Origin: Lycium barbarum
Taxonomy: Eukaryota > Streptophyta > Magnoliopsida > Solanales > Solanaceae
Reading direction: 5' to 3'
Assembly (NCBI RefSeq): GCF_019175385.1
Contig: NC_083347.1
Span: 123,698,124-123,762,123, forward strand
DNA: 64,000 nt
Shown here piece after piece: positions 53,897 to 64,000 of the stretch (within the stretch, counting starts at the first letter, position 1; each line of letters begins with the position of its first letter). The notes under the pieces are model-generated. The model was not told the origin of the DNA. It worked only from the letters and a program-made list of their open reading frames with translations, and searched no databases. A program made the translations under genes and the position numbers.

Positions 53897-54412
53897 ATGT
53901 CTAGTACTTTAATGGCCGTTTCACAGAGTCTTTTCAAGAAGGCAATCCCATTATATCACTCATCAGCTTTTACAGCTCCATTAACGGCCAAAACTGTAAG
54001 AATAAACATCCCAAATTTCATTTCACTATCAGCCCAAATGAAAGGTTACAATTACCTATCCGATTTAGAACCTATAGAGATACCACCAGAAAAGCCTGAT
54101 AAGGAGCCACCAATATCACCTCCAAGCCCAAGCCCAGATTTTCCAGGCCCACCAAATCCATTACCACCTGAACATGATCCACCAGGCCCAGACATGCCTG
54201 GGCCTCCGCCCGAGATTGTTCCGCCTGGTGGGCCCGATGTTGTACCTCCGGTGGGGCCAGAGATTGTTCCACCTGGTTGGCCCGATGTTACACCTCCGGC
54301 CCCACCGGAGATTATTCCACCTGGTGGGCCGGATGTTGTACCTCCGAAACCGGAGGTACCTGGGCCGTGGGAAGTTCCCCGGCCCGACATCCCATCACCC
54401 ATCATCTTTTAA
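53897..54412 (+). CDS. Proline-rich protein 1, function unknown
   Basis: A frame of 171 residues from the ATG in gaagaaatgtct. Residues 1-50 (MSSTLMAVSQSLFKKAIPLY...) are Ser/Lys/Arg-rich with almost no acidic residues, as in organelle-targeting peptides. From about residue 62 the protein is proline-rich with irregular repeats of the type PPGGPDVVPP and PEIVPPG, ending IPSPIIF. An in-frame upstream ATG at 53804 would add a hydrophobic stretch (YYILLHYFHFYIII); I prefer the downstream start because the shorter N-terminus resembles that of the next gene. I do not recognise the family, and cell-wall protein or organelle protein are both possible. The 3' flank carries three direct copies of aggattttgaattgatg or close variants (54425-54557). 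Confidence 0.7.
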   Translation: MSSTLMAVSQSLFKKAIPLYHSSAFTAPLTAKTVRINIPNFISLSAQMKGYNYLSDLEPIEIPPEKPDKEPPISPPSPSPDFPGPPNPLPPEHDPPGPDMPGPPPEIVPPGGPDVVPPVGPEIVPPGWPDVTPPAPPEIIPPGGPDVVPPKPEVPGPWEVPRPDIPSPIIF

Positions 54413-56298
54413 TTTGGCGTAGCTAGGATTTTGAATTGATGCGCATTATGTACACGCGGTGGGCATCATGCCGAGACAGATACGGAACTAGGATTTTGAA
54501 TTGATGTGCTCTACATGCACATCCTGTAGAGGCAGAGACGAACTAGGGTTTTGAATTTTCAAAAAAAAAAAAAAAAAAACAACAAGCTTACTGGTTTTGA
54601 ATAAATTACTATCTCATATGTAAGTATATTTTTTTTTTACTGGCTGTCCCAGTCAAACCTGTAAATAGAACTGTAGCTCATGAACCCTACTTGCATGTAT
54701 AGTACAACGTAAGATCCTTTCCTATATATTTCAGTCTCCGTGCTCAGACCTGATGCTAGTGAAAGTTGTCGATGAAGACGTTTCTATGTTTTTTTAGCTG
54801 AAAGGCTGGTAGATATAGTGCTTATTTAACTGAGTTTCGGCAACCTAACTTTAAGATCCCCTTTTGATTTTTGTATAGGTTCTTTTTTAGTTTATGATTT
54901 TTTTTTAGGAGAATTCAGTAGAAAATGTGTTAGATATAAAGAAAAGCTCATCTTGAAACACGAGACGATAATTACCATAATAATTAATAATAAGGAAAAA
55001 GAAATCCGCAAAATGATGAAAAAAAAAAAAAAGGAGAGGAGAAATAATGGAAATCTCTGAAGTTGCCACGTTGTAGAAACAAGAAGTCAAGAACAAAGCA
55101 ATAAAAGTTGAGGCCAGATAATATATAAAATGAATATTCATCAATTTAATTTTTGTTTATTATTTAGTCCATGCATGCATGTCCTAAAATAAATGAGATG
55201 TCTTACTAGACATACAGTAATTCATAACACACAAACACACAAACACACGGAGTTTTGCCTTAAATTATCTAGTTCAAGCCATTAGATTTTGTGCAAGTTT
55301 TGTTTGACTGTCTACGCTAAATAGTGGTCTCTAAATTTTGAATTTAAATGGTCAAATGCTATCGTAATTACTACTCCCTCTGCATAAAAAAAAGAGTTCA
55401 CTTAGTCATTTGCATAACTTTTAAAAAAATATTAATTCCTAGATAAAATATCTATTTGACTAAATTATCTCTAATTAAATAAGCATTGAGATTTGATCAT
55501 ATAACACTTAATAAGAGCAAATTTGAAAAAACAAGATTAATTTTTTCTTGATTTGATAAGTGAATACTTCTTTTGACCTAAGAAAAAAAGGCTAGGTGGA
55601 CACTTCTTTTTGATTTGGAGGGAGTATAAAATTAATTTAACCTGTGCTAACACATAATTATTATTTTAGCAAATATAAGTTGACCTCCTTGTTTATTTCA
55701 TGATATATACTCTATTTTCGCCTCCTCGATCTACAAAGGCAAAATGTATGACTAACAGTTCATATAGGACCCATTAAATCGGGATTACTTACTTTTCTAT
55801 TTCATTTTATGTAATTAATTTGTTTTATGATTTATATAAAACATCATATTTCTTTATTTAAAAGAATTCACTATAAGCTTTTGTTTAAGTTTATACTACC
55901 AACAATTTGCGAGTACAAAAACACTCGATTACACCATTAGATTTGTGGTGGAAAAAATAAATATCCTATTTTTAACTAAAAAATTTAAACTCTTGACATT
56001 AAAAACAATAAAGCTCTCGATGAGAAGCGTTTAATACTCTTGTGCGTTATGAATTTAAGTTAAGAATTTAAAGTTAGTCGAGGCAGACTTTAAAATATAA
56101 GATTGCCATAAAAAAAAAAAAACAATGCAATCACCGCCTACTTGCATGACCTCCATGTGTCCTCTTTATAACACTCAGACACAAATGTCTCTTGCACATC
56201 GTACTCTTGCCTAATTCCACACAATTGTATCTCTATATCTACAAAAGTTGTGCAAGTCCAAATTAATCTCCTCATAGTCCCAAAGAATAAAATATAAA
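54413..56298. other. Intergenic between the two proline-rich genes
   Basis: Contains the three-fold 3'-flank repeat (54420-54557), A/T homopolymers, (CACA)n at about 55232 and a Stowaway MITE at 55374-55624. No further gene is supported. Confidence 0.5.
55372..55626. mobile_element. Stowaway MITE
   Basis: The element at 55374-55624 has ends ctccctctgcataaaaaaaa and cttctttttgatttggaggg, followed by ag and TA. TA is present on both sides. Confidence 0.8.
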
Positions 56299-57764
56299 AT
56301 GCTGAGAGTTTCATTAAATTGGCCCAAGTACTACTCTTTAATGAGAAGAATCATTATTCCTATAGCCAACACAAAATCTTCAACACTCCTCCTTCAAATT
56401 ACTTCAAATAGTTCACTTAGGCTTATAAGGAAAATGAACCAAGAGGTACCTCAAATGCCTGGCCAACATGAAAATCTTCCATCTGATTTCCCTACTACCA
56501 CAACACCACCAATTATATCTACACCCACCGATGCACCACCGGCAGTGGAGGACTCCCCTTTCGTACCGGACTTTGATGCTATTCCACCTATAAGATCAGG
56601 TTAACACAGGCGAATTCAGGATTTAAATTTTATTGCATTTTACTTTGAGAGATTTTGTCATATAGTATATTATTTGTAACTTATTTAATCGATTTGGAAG
56701 ATATCTTACTTCCTCCGTCTCATTTGCGTATGTGACACAATTACTGTTCATAGAGTCAAGAATGAGTTTTATTAGACTACAATTTTGCATATGTTTTTTT
56801 AAAAAAATATTTTGAATTGTTTAGTTAGTGTGCCTTATAGTAGTAGTACTTTAATCGTGTCTACAAACTTTGAAGATTTTTTGTCCGCATTTACAGAAAT
56901 ACTTAGGTAATTTGACCTTTGTACTCTGCCTATGCCTTCAACTCGGTCGAAAAGAATTGGATTCCGAGTATTATACATGTTTTTGATATTCAGCAACTTT
57001 CAATATGTTTTATCTTAATAATGGTATGAAATTATTTTTGTTTTGATACGCTATACAAAATTCCATCTTATTAAGCCTTAAGCAGTACGTTAAGAAGTCT
57101 GTTAATTGGTATGTTTTACGAATCTCACATAAAGTGGGACGGAGAAAGAGAATGTACATATACTTATTAGTGAATTTTATTTAGGAGTAATATCTTTTAC
57201 ATATATAATTATACAAAGTATGACTTGTTAAGAAACTATTCTAAAAAGAGTAAAAATATTAAAAAATGAAAGCAGTAAAAATATGGAGGGAGACACGAGG
57301 TGGGGGAGACATGACATTAAGGATCTGAGATCATGAATGAGGGAGTTATAAACATAATATATAGTTGAGATCATGAAGGAGTTAGGGAGGTATAAACATA
57401 ATATAGTTAAAAGTAGAAGTAAGGGAATTACATATATGTAGGGGATATCCACATAAACTAATATATTCAAAACATATGACTAAAGTTGTTAGTTAATATT
57501 AACACACTACTATACATTTTGACTGCAGGTGAAAATCCTCCAACACCATCTCCATCACCAACTGCACCACGAACTGACACTCCTGAATTTTCTGATCCGC
57601 CAAATACTTTGCCGCCTGGCCCCGATGCACCGCGACCGCCCACGTCACCACCATCCGGACAGCCAGAAGAGTCCCCACCACGCACTCCAGATGGTTTGCC
57701 TCCTAATAAACAACCTCCAGATCCTGCAGAGCAAATTAGAACATCTAATGTCAAATCTGAATAG
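56299..57764 (+). CDS. Proline-rich protein 2, two exons, function unknown
   Basis: Exon 1 is 56299-56599 and exon 2 is 57529-57764 (tcag|gttaac donor, gactgcag|gtgaaa acceptor, phase 1 join inside a Gly codon), giving 178 residues. The N-terminus MLRVSLNWPKYYSLMRRIII and following Ser/Arg-rich stretch have no acidic residues up to about 50, as in mitochondrial presequences. The rest is proline-rich (NPPTPSPSPTAP, PPNTLPPGPDAPRPP). The same design as the gene 1.9 kb upstream suggests an old tandem pair, although direct residue identity is low. The gttaac donor is acceptable but not strong. A Stowaway-like MITE (56709-57150) sits in the intron. No family recognised. Confidence 0.65.
56707..57152. 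mobile_element. Stowaway-like MITE in the intron of proline-rich gene 2
   Basis: The left end cttcctccgtctcatttgcg pairs with the right end ataaagtgggacggagaaag. TA precedes the left end; the right TSD is unclear. Confidence 0.65.
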
Positions 57765-58020
57765 TAGAGTAGTGAGTATTTAAGTATAAATGGAAGTTCA
57801 GGTTCCCGTTTTCTTGATGTTAAGGATGATTGTTTGTATGTTTAATTTCCGCTTAGAACTTGGCTATTAGTTGATCATTCTTGTTTACGTTTTAAAATGC
57901 CATGTTTTGTATGTTGGGTTTAACTCAACCTCAAAAGCTAGCTCATGATGGGAGGATTATCCAAATCCATATAAGGAGATCAAGTAATCTATCCACAATC
58001 GACATGGGAGGATCAACATA

Positions 58021-58651
58021 TACAGTCAAACCTCTCTATAATTGTCATTCGTTAAAACAATGTAACGTCCTGATTTTTTTTTCGGAATCGATTTTTCATG
58101 TTACATTTTATAGCGGTACTTTTTGTGAAATTACCTCTCCATAATAGACATATTCAAATATTGTGTAATAATATTTTGTACGAAATATATTATGTATAAA
58201 AATAAAATATTAAAATATTTATAGTAGTCGTTAAGGGAAGTTATTGAATTTCTTTTTGGTAAAAGTTTGGACAGAAATCTTCATTTGAATGATTATCCCT
58301 AAGAGACTGAAATTTACGAAATAACCTACAATTGTAGGATTCTTACCTCACATTTAAAATATTTAAAATTTTAATTAATTTTAAATGCGTATGTTCCTTA
58401 TGGATTTATTTTTCATTTCAATTTTTAATTAATGAAATATGAAAATTAATTTATATTTTAAAACTAATTAATAAGTATTTTGCTCACGTTTACTACATAA
58501 AATATACAGAAAAATAAATTTTTGAGTACTTTTGTTTGTAACAGCTAAACGAAATCTAAACATTAAATGTCAGTATACATATATAACACCTCATTATAGC
58601 AGTGATGAAATTTTCGAACAAATGTTGTCATTATGGAGAGTTTTGGCTGTA
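58021..58651. mobile_element. MITE with CAGTCAAACCTCTC ends
   Basis: The 627-bp unit (58023-58649) has inverted ends cagtcaaacctctctataat and attatggagagttttggctg and TA on both sides. A second inner pair (cctctccataatagaca, ttatagcagtgatga) suggests internal rearrangement. A TA duplication suits Tc1/mariner. Confidence 0.75.
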
Positions 58652-59487
58652 CTCCTATTACTTAAACCTTATTTAGTTAATTTTTAAAGTTTTTAGCACA
58701 TAATTTCTTGTTCTTTTAATGTTATAGGTTTTGATCAAACAATTGTTGAAGATTCAGTGAGTCCCATTGAAATTTTAATGAATTTTTACATATGTTAGTA
58801 CGAATTTGCGTCACTATCTGAAAAAAGACAAAAGACAAGTAATATGTCGATGCATTATTAGAAAAGACAAAAGACAAGTAATATGTCGACGAATGCATGA
58901 ATAGACCTTTACAAATACAAATGTTCATAAATCAGAAGTAATGAAATTGACCTAAATGAGGTTTAAGGTTTAATGCGTTACAATTTTAATAAGAGTTCAA
59001 GTTATCTGACGCTACTTGATAAATTACCCTCGGATGATAACTAGCAATAAATTGCAATTTAACATGTTATAGCGGAGTTATTTATTACTCCTTTCTGTCC
59101 ACCGTTTTACGTTCATTTTGAAAGTCATAAATACAAAAGTTTATAGGTTACAAAGTTATCCTTATTTAATGAAAGGATTGATTTTTTTTTACTCTTAAAT
59201 ATTAAGGCTAAGATAATCATAATTGGAAACCATTGTTAGTTAATATCAAATCATTAAACGGATAATTAGTTTTTGACAATTTTTGTTAAGTTAAAGTGGT
59301 TGTTAATTTGGGATAGAAGAAATATTAATCATCAATGAATATTTGTTACCACAACAGAATGAAATGTATTTATTTATGTATGACATTAACCGTCATTACG
59401 TACTATTTTAAGAGCCGGTGTCAAAATTCTTTAACTTAACCTTGTAAAAATTTATTACAATTACAAAACCAAGAAGCACAAAAACTA

Positions 59488-59767
59488 TACTCTTTCCGTT
59501 TCACAATAAGTGGTGTTTTTAAGTTGGACACATCTCTTAAGAAAATTACTCACTTCTAGAAAGTAAGGAGTGTTTTCGCTAACTTACCCTAATAAAATGT
59601 CATAAAAAATAAGCAGCTCTTTAATGCTTTATTGGTTATATAGAATTTCATTTATTTAAAGAAGTGTAAATTGGAAGAAGAAAATCAATACCTTAATTTT
59701 GTGAAACACCACTTACTTTCAGATAAAATGAAAAGATAAAAACATCCGTTATGAAACGGAGGGAGTG
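59488..59767. mobile_element. Stowaway MITE
   Basis: The element at 59490-59765 has ends ctctttccgtttcacaataa and ttatgaaacggagggag. TA is on the left; the right site has mutated to tg. Confidence 0.8.
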
Positions 59768-59912
59768 AACTTTATATTAGTCTTAATAATCACTAGAAAC
59801 AAAACTAATGAAAACCACAAATTTTCTTCCATTTGGAATTTGTGGCCAACAAATAAATGTTCACATCTTGTGCGTTTTAGCATAGACTTTGTGGCTCGCA
59901 GCCGCAGGACTC

Positions 59913-60129
59913 TTTGGGGTCGTTCGGTGGTATAGGCTGGGATATCCAGCATTAATTTTTTGTATCGTATTTGGTAGGAGGTATAAAGTTATACCTCCTT
60001 CTAAACACGGTACAAAATGAAGCATAATCCCAAGGGTGGGATATCCCACCTTATCCCAAAAAGTGGGATAAATTAGTCCCGAAAATATAATCCTGGGATA
60101 ATTTTGGCTACCTACCAAACGACCCCTTT
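59913..60129. mobile_element. PIF-like MITE (GGGGTCGTTTGG family)
   Basis: The 211-bp unit (59916-60126) begins ggggtcgttcggtgg and ends ctaccaaacgacccc, flanked by ttt on both sides. It contains several gggatatccc/gtgggata palindromes. Confidence 0.85.
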
Positions 60130-60180
60130 GAGTGTGTTAAAGTTATACGGTCTTATGTTGACATCCATTATATATGAAGT

Positions 60181-60330
60181 CCTTTTTTTTTTTTTGAAAT
60201 TTATGCCGGAAAGTTTTACATCGGAGTTAAAGCGCTCCATAACAAAGGTGCTTTCATACCCAGGGGAATTCGAACTCGAAACCTTTAGTTAAGGATAAAT
60301 GAGTACTTCACACTTCACCACAACCATTGT
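60181..60330 (-). mobile_element. SINE-like tRNA-derived unit
   Basis: A T-run at 60184-60195 is followed by sequence whose minus strand carries a B-box-like GTTCGAATTCCCCTGGG. The orientation is minus, with the A-tail at the + strand left end. No target duplication was identified. Confidence 0.5.
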
Positions 60331-61301
60331 TAATAGTAAGATTTTTAACTGGTGATTTTATATATCTCATGATATTTAATTATATTGTAATACTATTACG
60401 AACTTGTGATTTTTAACGTATAATGACTATATAAACTTATTCTCGAAATTAAGTAAAATAGGAATATTTAAATTATCTTCAAATCTAAAAACTAGCATTC
60501 GTTTTTTGACGAGAATTGTTGCAGCACCAAAGGTGTGTTTGGCATGAAATAAAACATTTCTTGAAAATAATTTTCAATTTTTTTATTGTTGATTGGTCAA
60601 ATTATGTTGAAAAATATTTTATTTAAAAAATAAAATTCTATAATTTTCTTATTAAAAAAATTAACAAGTTACATACATATAATATTTCTCTCCTCCACCC
60701 CGACCACTCCAATGATGTTTGTCTAGAGCTCAGATCAGACTTACAGCGCATGAAACTCATGATCACTATATTGTAAGGGCATTGACACCATAGAATGTTA
60801 TACGAAATTAGAGTCTCTTCTTTATATTGTTGTCACGTAGTTGCTCGCCATAGCATGTTATATGAAAGTGTCACTTCTTTATAATTGTTCTTACAGAGCT
60901 CCTTGGTTAACATGTTCTACAAAAACGTCGCTTCTCAGTAGTGTTCCGTCACAACAGCTCGCCTAAAAGACCAACTCGCTCTATAATATTGCCACACATA
61001 CAATATTAAATACTTTTGAAAAATTAAAAACAAAATTATTTATATACACATACCAAATACATATAGTGAGTAAAAAAAAACAAAAAAAGAAATGATGGAA
61101 CGGTGTCGTTCTAGCTTTGTGGCTCTTGTTTTCTTGAGAGTTGTAATCGTAATCTTAACATGTGGTCTGCAAAAAGGTGATGCTTCTCACTTGTACTCTC
61201 TCACCAAACTTTTTTGTCCTCCAAAATTCCATTAAAATTACATAAAAAGCTTAGCAAAAATATATGAAATCAAAAATATAACTTGGGGTTTGCCTTCTTT
61301 A

Positions 61302-63691
61302 ATGGCTTCTTCAATATTGAGTGGAGCTGAGAATTTCAAGATTCTTAGTGGAATTTCTCCCTATGGGTCATCGTTTCTTGGTTCAGAATTGAATATTAAG
61401 AGTTTTCCTCAAAAGGGTATTGTGAGTTATTCAAGGAATTTGAATTCTAAATCAAGAAGAACTCTAAGACCTGTTAAATGTAGTTTGTCTGCTTCAAGGC
61501 CAGTTTCTCAACCACGATTCATACAACACAAAAAGGAAGCATTTTGGTTTTACAGGTAAGGGTGTCAAATGGGCTGGTTAGGCGGATCAAAAGGGCAATT
61601 CGCCCTTTTTTTGGGTGGTCATTAAATTTTATAACTCATATTTGAAATCTTTAAATTTTATCCTTCCGTTAAAATTGATGGGTTCCAGGTTCAAACTTTT
61701 ACTCAGTAAAAAATTTTAAAAAAATTCGCAAGGCAAAATTTAAATTTTGCTATGCCCCTACCGGCATATACTTGTTAAGGAATTATAAAAATTATATCCG
61801 ATCCGGCATATTTATGTCTTATGGGCAGACTTGACATAAGTATATCGGGTTCGGTATAATTTTGGTAATTTCTTTACAAATTTATTACTGGATCCAGTAT
61901 ATTTATGGGCAAATTTTTTGTTAACCCTTAACTAAATTTTTTTTCCTAGTTATGCCTTATGCCTTATGAGACAGTATAACTAAAAGTATGACCTATAAGG
62001 TATAATTTTTTCTGAAGACATAAACTTTGTTTTATAAGACAAATTTTTAGTTATGTGTTAAAGAAAAGTTCCGCCTTATGGACGTACTTTTAGTTTTAGT
62101 TATGCCTTATGAGTCATATTTTTAATTATGTCTTAACTAAAAGTTTGCCCCACAAGGCATAACTAGGAAAATACTTCTAGTTAAGGCTTAACATGCCTTA
62201 TGAGTCATACTTTTAGTTATGTCTTAACTAAAAGTTTGCTCCACAAGGCATAACTAGAAAAATACTTCTCTAGTTAAGGCTTAACTAAAAGTTTGCCCAT
62301 AAGTATGCTGGATCCGGTATAAGTTTATTAAGGATTTATTAAAATTATGTCGGATCCGGCATACTTATGCCAAGTCTGCCCATAAGGCATGAGTATGCCG
62401 GGTCCGACATAACTTTGGTAATTTCTTAACAAGTGTATGTCAGTTCCGGCATATACGCGACCCAAACTTTATCTTGCATTTTTTTTTTAATTTATGTTTG
62501 AGCGGAGGCTCGAACTCAGAACCTCATGATTTCTGCGTGAACGCTCAGGGTTGCAACGCGAAGGGCAAAAATTAAAGACCAGCAATATGAGGGGCATAAT
62601 TTAAAGACCACAAATATGAGGGGAAAAATATAAAGACCACCCCAAAAGAAGGGCAATCCGCGCAAAAAAATGGATCAAAATGGGCTAAGTTAATAAATGA
62701 GTTGAGTTAAAATGGGCTAAAAAAAGGTTCATAACCCAACCTGCCTAATTTTTACTAAGTTTTAAATGGTTGTTTGGTTGTTGGTTAGGAGGTGATTTAG
62801 TCATGCATCAAATCCTGCATTACTTGTACCATGTTTGGTAGCATCTTCTTGCTATATATAAAATTTAACATACCAAATTACACTGTTTGGTTAGCAATTT
62901 AGAATTCCACATAACTAATAAATGTATATGAGGTAATTATGTTTTATTTTATGTAGGATACAAGACAGAATAACTGATACAAACATAACTAATACATGCA
63001 TAACTAATCCCTGCATTATTTATACCAGCATTACTAATACCTGCATAACTCTAACCTGCAACCAAACGAACCCTAATTGTTTTGATTGTTATTTCATAGT
63101 ATTTTGAGTACCGAATAAAAAAAATTCTTTTATTATGGCTATATATAATATATCAAACAAAAAAAGAAAAGTTAATTTGAAAGTACCTTGACAAGGTTCT
63201 ATGGGTCAATTTGGGCTAAATATCAGCCCAATTTGAGCTACATATCAGACTCAATTTTTAGATGAACTGAAAAGGGCTGAGCTAATAAATGGACAGGTCA
63301 ATAACCCACCCAAACTTGAATGGGTAGGGCAGGTCGTGTTTTTATGGACTAATTTTGACACCCTTATATACAGGTTCTTGTCTATTGTGTATGACCATGT
63401 GATAAATCCTGGGCATTGGACTGAAGATATGAGAGATGATGCACTTGAGCCTGCTGAGCTACACAGTAGGTATTTGCAAGTGGTGGATGTAGGTGGTGGA
63501 ACTGGATTTACAACTCTTGGAATTGTTAAGCATGTTGATGCTAAAAATGTGACAATTATTGATCAGTCGCCACATCAGCTTGCTAAGGCTAGACAAAAGG
63601 AACCATTGAAAGAGTGCAAGATAATTGAAGGAGATGCTGAGGATCTTCCATTTCCTACTGATTCTTTTGATAGATATGTTTCAGCTGGAAG
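61302..63691 (+). CDS. VTE3: MPBQ/MSBQ methyltransferase VTE3 (37-kDa inner-envelope protein), exons 1-2, 3' end outside
   Basis: A SAM-dependent methyltransferase of the chloroplast inner envelope that methylates 2-methyl-6-phytyl- and -solanesyl-benzoquinol in tocopherol and plastoquinone synthesis. Exon 1 is 61302-61555 and exon 2 is 63374-63691 (tacag|gtaagg, tatacag|gttc, ggaag|gtaatt). The 190 residues present begin with a Ser/Arg-rich transit peptide (about 1-60), then QPRFIQHKKEAFWFYRFLSI, the SAM-binding motif VDVGGGTGF (122-130), Asp148 of IIDQSP, and EGDAEDLPFPTDSF. I chose the ATG at 61302 (MASS), not the in-frame TTG twelve bases earlier. The identification is firm from near-identity with known plant sequences. 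Membrane anchor and C-terminal exons lie beyond the window. Intron 1 is almost wholly transposon-derived. Confidence 0.95.
61584..62680. mobile_element. Mutator-like fold-back MITE, long member
   Basis: The element at 61593-62671 has a perfect 9-bp duplication ggatcaaaa (61584-61592, 62672-62680). The right end ccaaaagaagggcaatccgc and the arms ataaagaccacc/ggtggtcattaa place it in the family of 39284. The core has many copies of tatgccggatccggcata-like palindromes and agttatgccttatg repeats. Confidence 0.85.
62780..63080. mobile_element. MITE of the TCGTTTGGTA family in VTE3 intron 1
   Basis: Contains gcataactaatccctgcatt, tgcataactctaacctgcaa and the right end ccaaacgaaccc. Similar to 23211-23614 and 43880-44065. 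Confidence 0.65.
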
Positions 63692-64000
63692 GTAATTTCT
63701 CTACTTTGTTTTTTTTTAATAACTCGATGGATCTCCACGGTTTGAAATTCGGTGGATAATGTGCCCGCCCCTCTAAGGGCGGATGGAGAATGTGAGTTAT
63801 GGGTTTATTTGAGCCTAGAGCCAGTAGCTTTGGCTTGAGCTCTGTATGTGTTAAAATTTTGGGATCTTTAGACAAATAGCCGACATACTTAGTATTTACT
63901 TTTCCTAGCCGGTATACTCTGATGATACATGGACTATAATTGATAGATATGATTCATCTGGAAGGTAATCTCTCTACTTTTCTTCATCAAAAGGTAATCT
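63692..64000 (+). other. Start of VTE3 intron 2
   Basis: Begins with the donor gtaatt. A hAT-related segment on the minus strand (relative of 51660-51745) occupies about 63760-63860. At 63941-63980 a copy of the exon-2 end with its donor reappears. Confidence 0.7.

Larger units (their letters stand above)
57765..61301. other. Intergenic before VTE3
   Basis: Holds four MITE or SINE units (listed), a 41-bp tandem pair at about 58816-58895 (aaaagacaaaagacaagtaa) and a degenerate 60-70-bp repeat at about 60780-60970 (catgttatatgaaa, cacttcttta). No gene found. Confidence 0.5.
61556..63373. mobile_element. VTE3 intron 1: inverted-repeat element with nested MITEs
   Basis: Five bases after exon 1 the sequence ggtgtcaaatgggctgg starts; ten bases before exon 2 its inverted match aattttgacaccc ends. 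The outer element thus fills nearly all of the 1818-bp intron. Nested inside are the Mutator-like MITE (61593-62671) and a TCGTTTGGTA-family MITE (about 62780-63080). Confidence 0.7.

Noticed and set aside
54052..54405. Gly/Ser-rich minus-strand frame of 117 codons
   Set aside because: Antisense shadow of the proline-rich coding sequence on the + strand.
61290..61301. Earlier start (TTG) for VTE3
   Set aside because: TTG is not a usual nuclear plant start, and the ATG at 61302 gives the MASS start expected for a transit peptide.

Overview
This is nuclear DNA from a flowering plant, almost certainly from the nightshade family (Solanaceae). The evidence is spliceosomal genes with plant orthologues, AT-rich intergenic DNA, and repeats typical of that family: TS-type SINE/RTE-LINE tails ending in (GTT)n, Stowaway, hAT, CACTA, PIF and Mutator-like MITEs, and long-LTR solo elements. 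I see no bacterial or organellar gene block, CRISPR array or intact tRNA/rRNA gene. All identifications come from reading translations, without database searches.

Layout: 0.5-0.8 kb, last two exons of an acylamino-acid-releasing enzyme gene (AARE, +). 3.3-9.1 kb, a gag-only copia-type LTR retrotransposon (minus strand) whose reading frame carries a segment resembling the acidic domain of the host chloroplast import receptor Toc159; a 3-kb solo LTR sits inside it. 9.3-9.6 kb, a second copy of the AARE 3' end. 10.6-10.9 kb, a broken tRNA-Lys(UUU) relic. 12.4-13.7 kb, an intronless CIPK kinase (-). 13.9-24.1 kb, intergenic MITE, SINE and duplication debris. 24.2-26.5 kb, a two-exon 3-ketoacyl-CoA synthase of the KCS11 type (+). 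29.0-38.7 kb, an eight-exon LFR gene (armadillo-repeat SWI/SNF subunit, -) with a 6.7-kb first intron full of mobile elements. 38.7-45.6 kb, MITEs and a repeated promoter/5'-leader of the next gene. 45.6-52.8 kb, a two-exon ARF-family GTPase (ARFC1 type, +) with a 6.6-kb intron. 53.9-57.8 kb, two neighbouring proline-rich protein genes (+). 61.3 kb to the end, the first two exons of VTE3 (MPBQ/MSBQ methyltransferase, +), which continues past the window.

The genes are independent housekeeping or signalling loci, not a pathway: protein turnover (AARE), calcium signalling (CIPK), very-long-chain fatty acids (KCS), chromatin remodelling (LFR), membrane traffic (ARFC1), and tocopherol/plastoquinone synthesis (VTE3). 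The order AARE-CIPK-LFR-ARFC1 recalls two Arabidopsis regions (At4g14570-80 and At3g22950-23000, from memory), suggesting an ancestral block. The most unusual features are the retroelement carrying Toc159-like sequence, the VTE3 intron made almost entirely of one inverted-repeat element, and the multiplied ARFC1 promoter.
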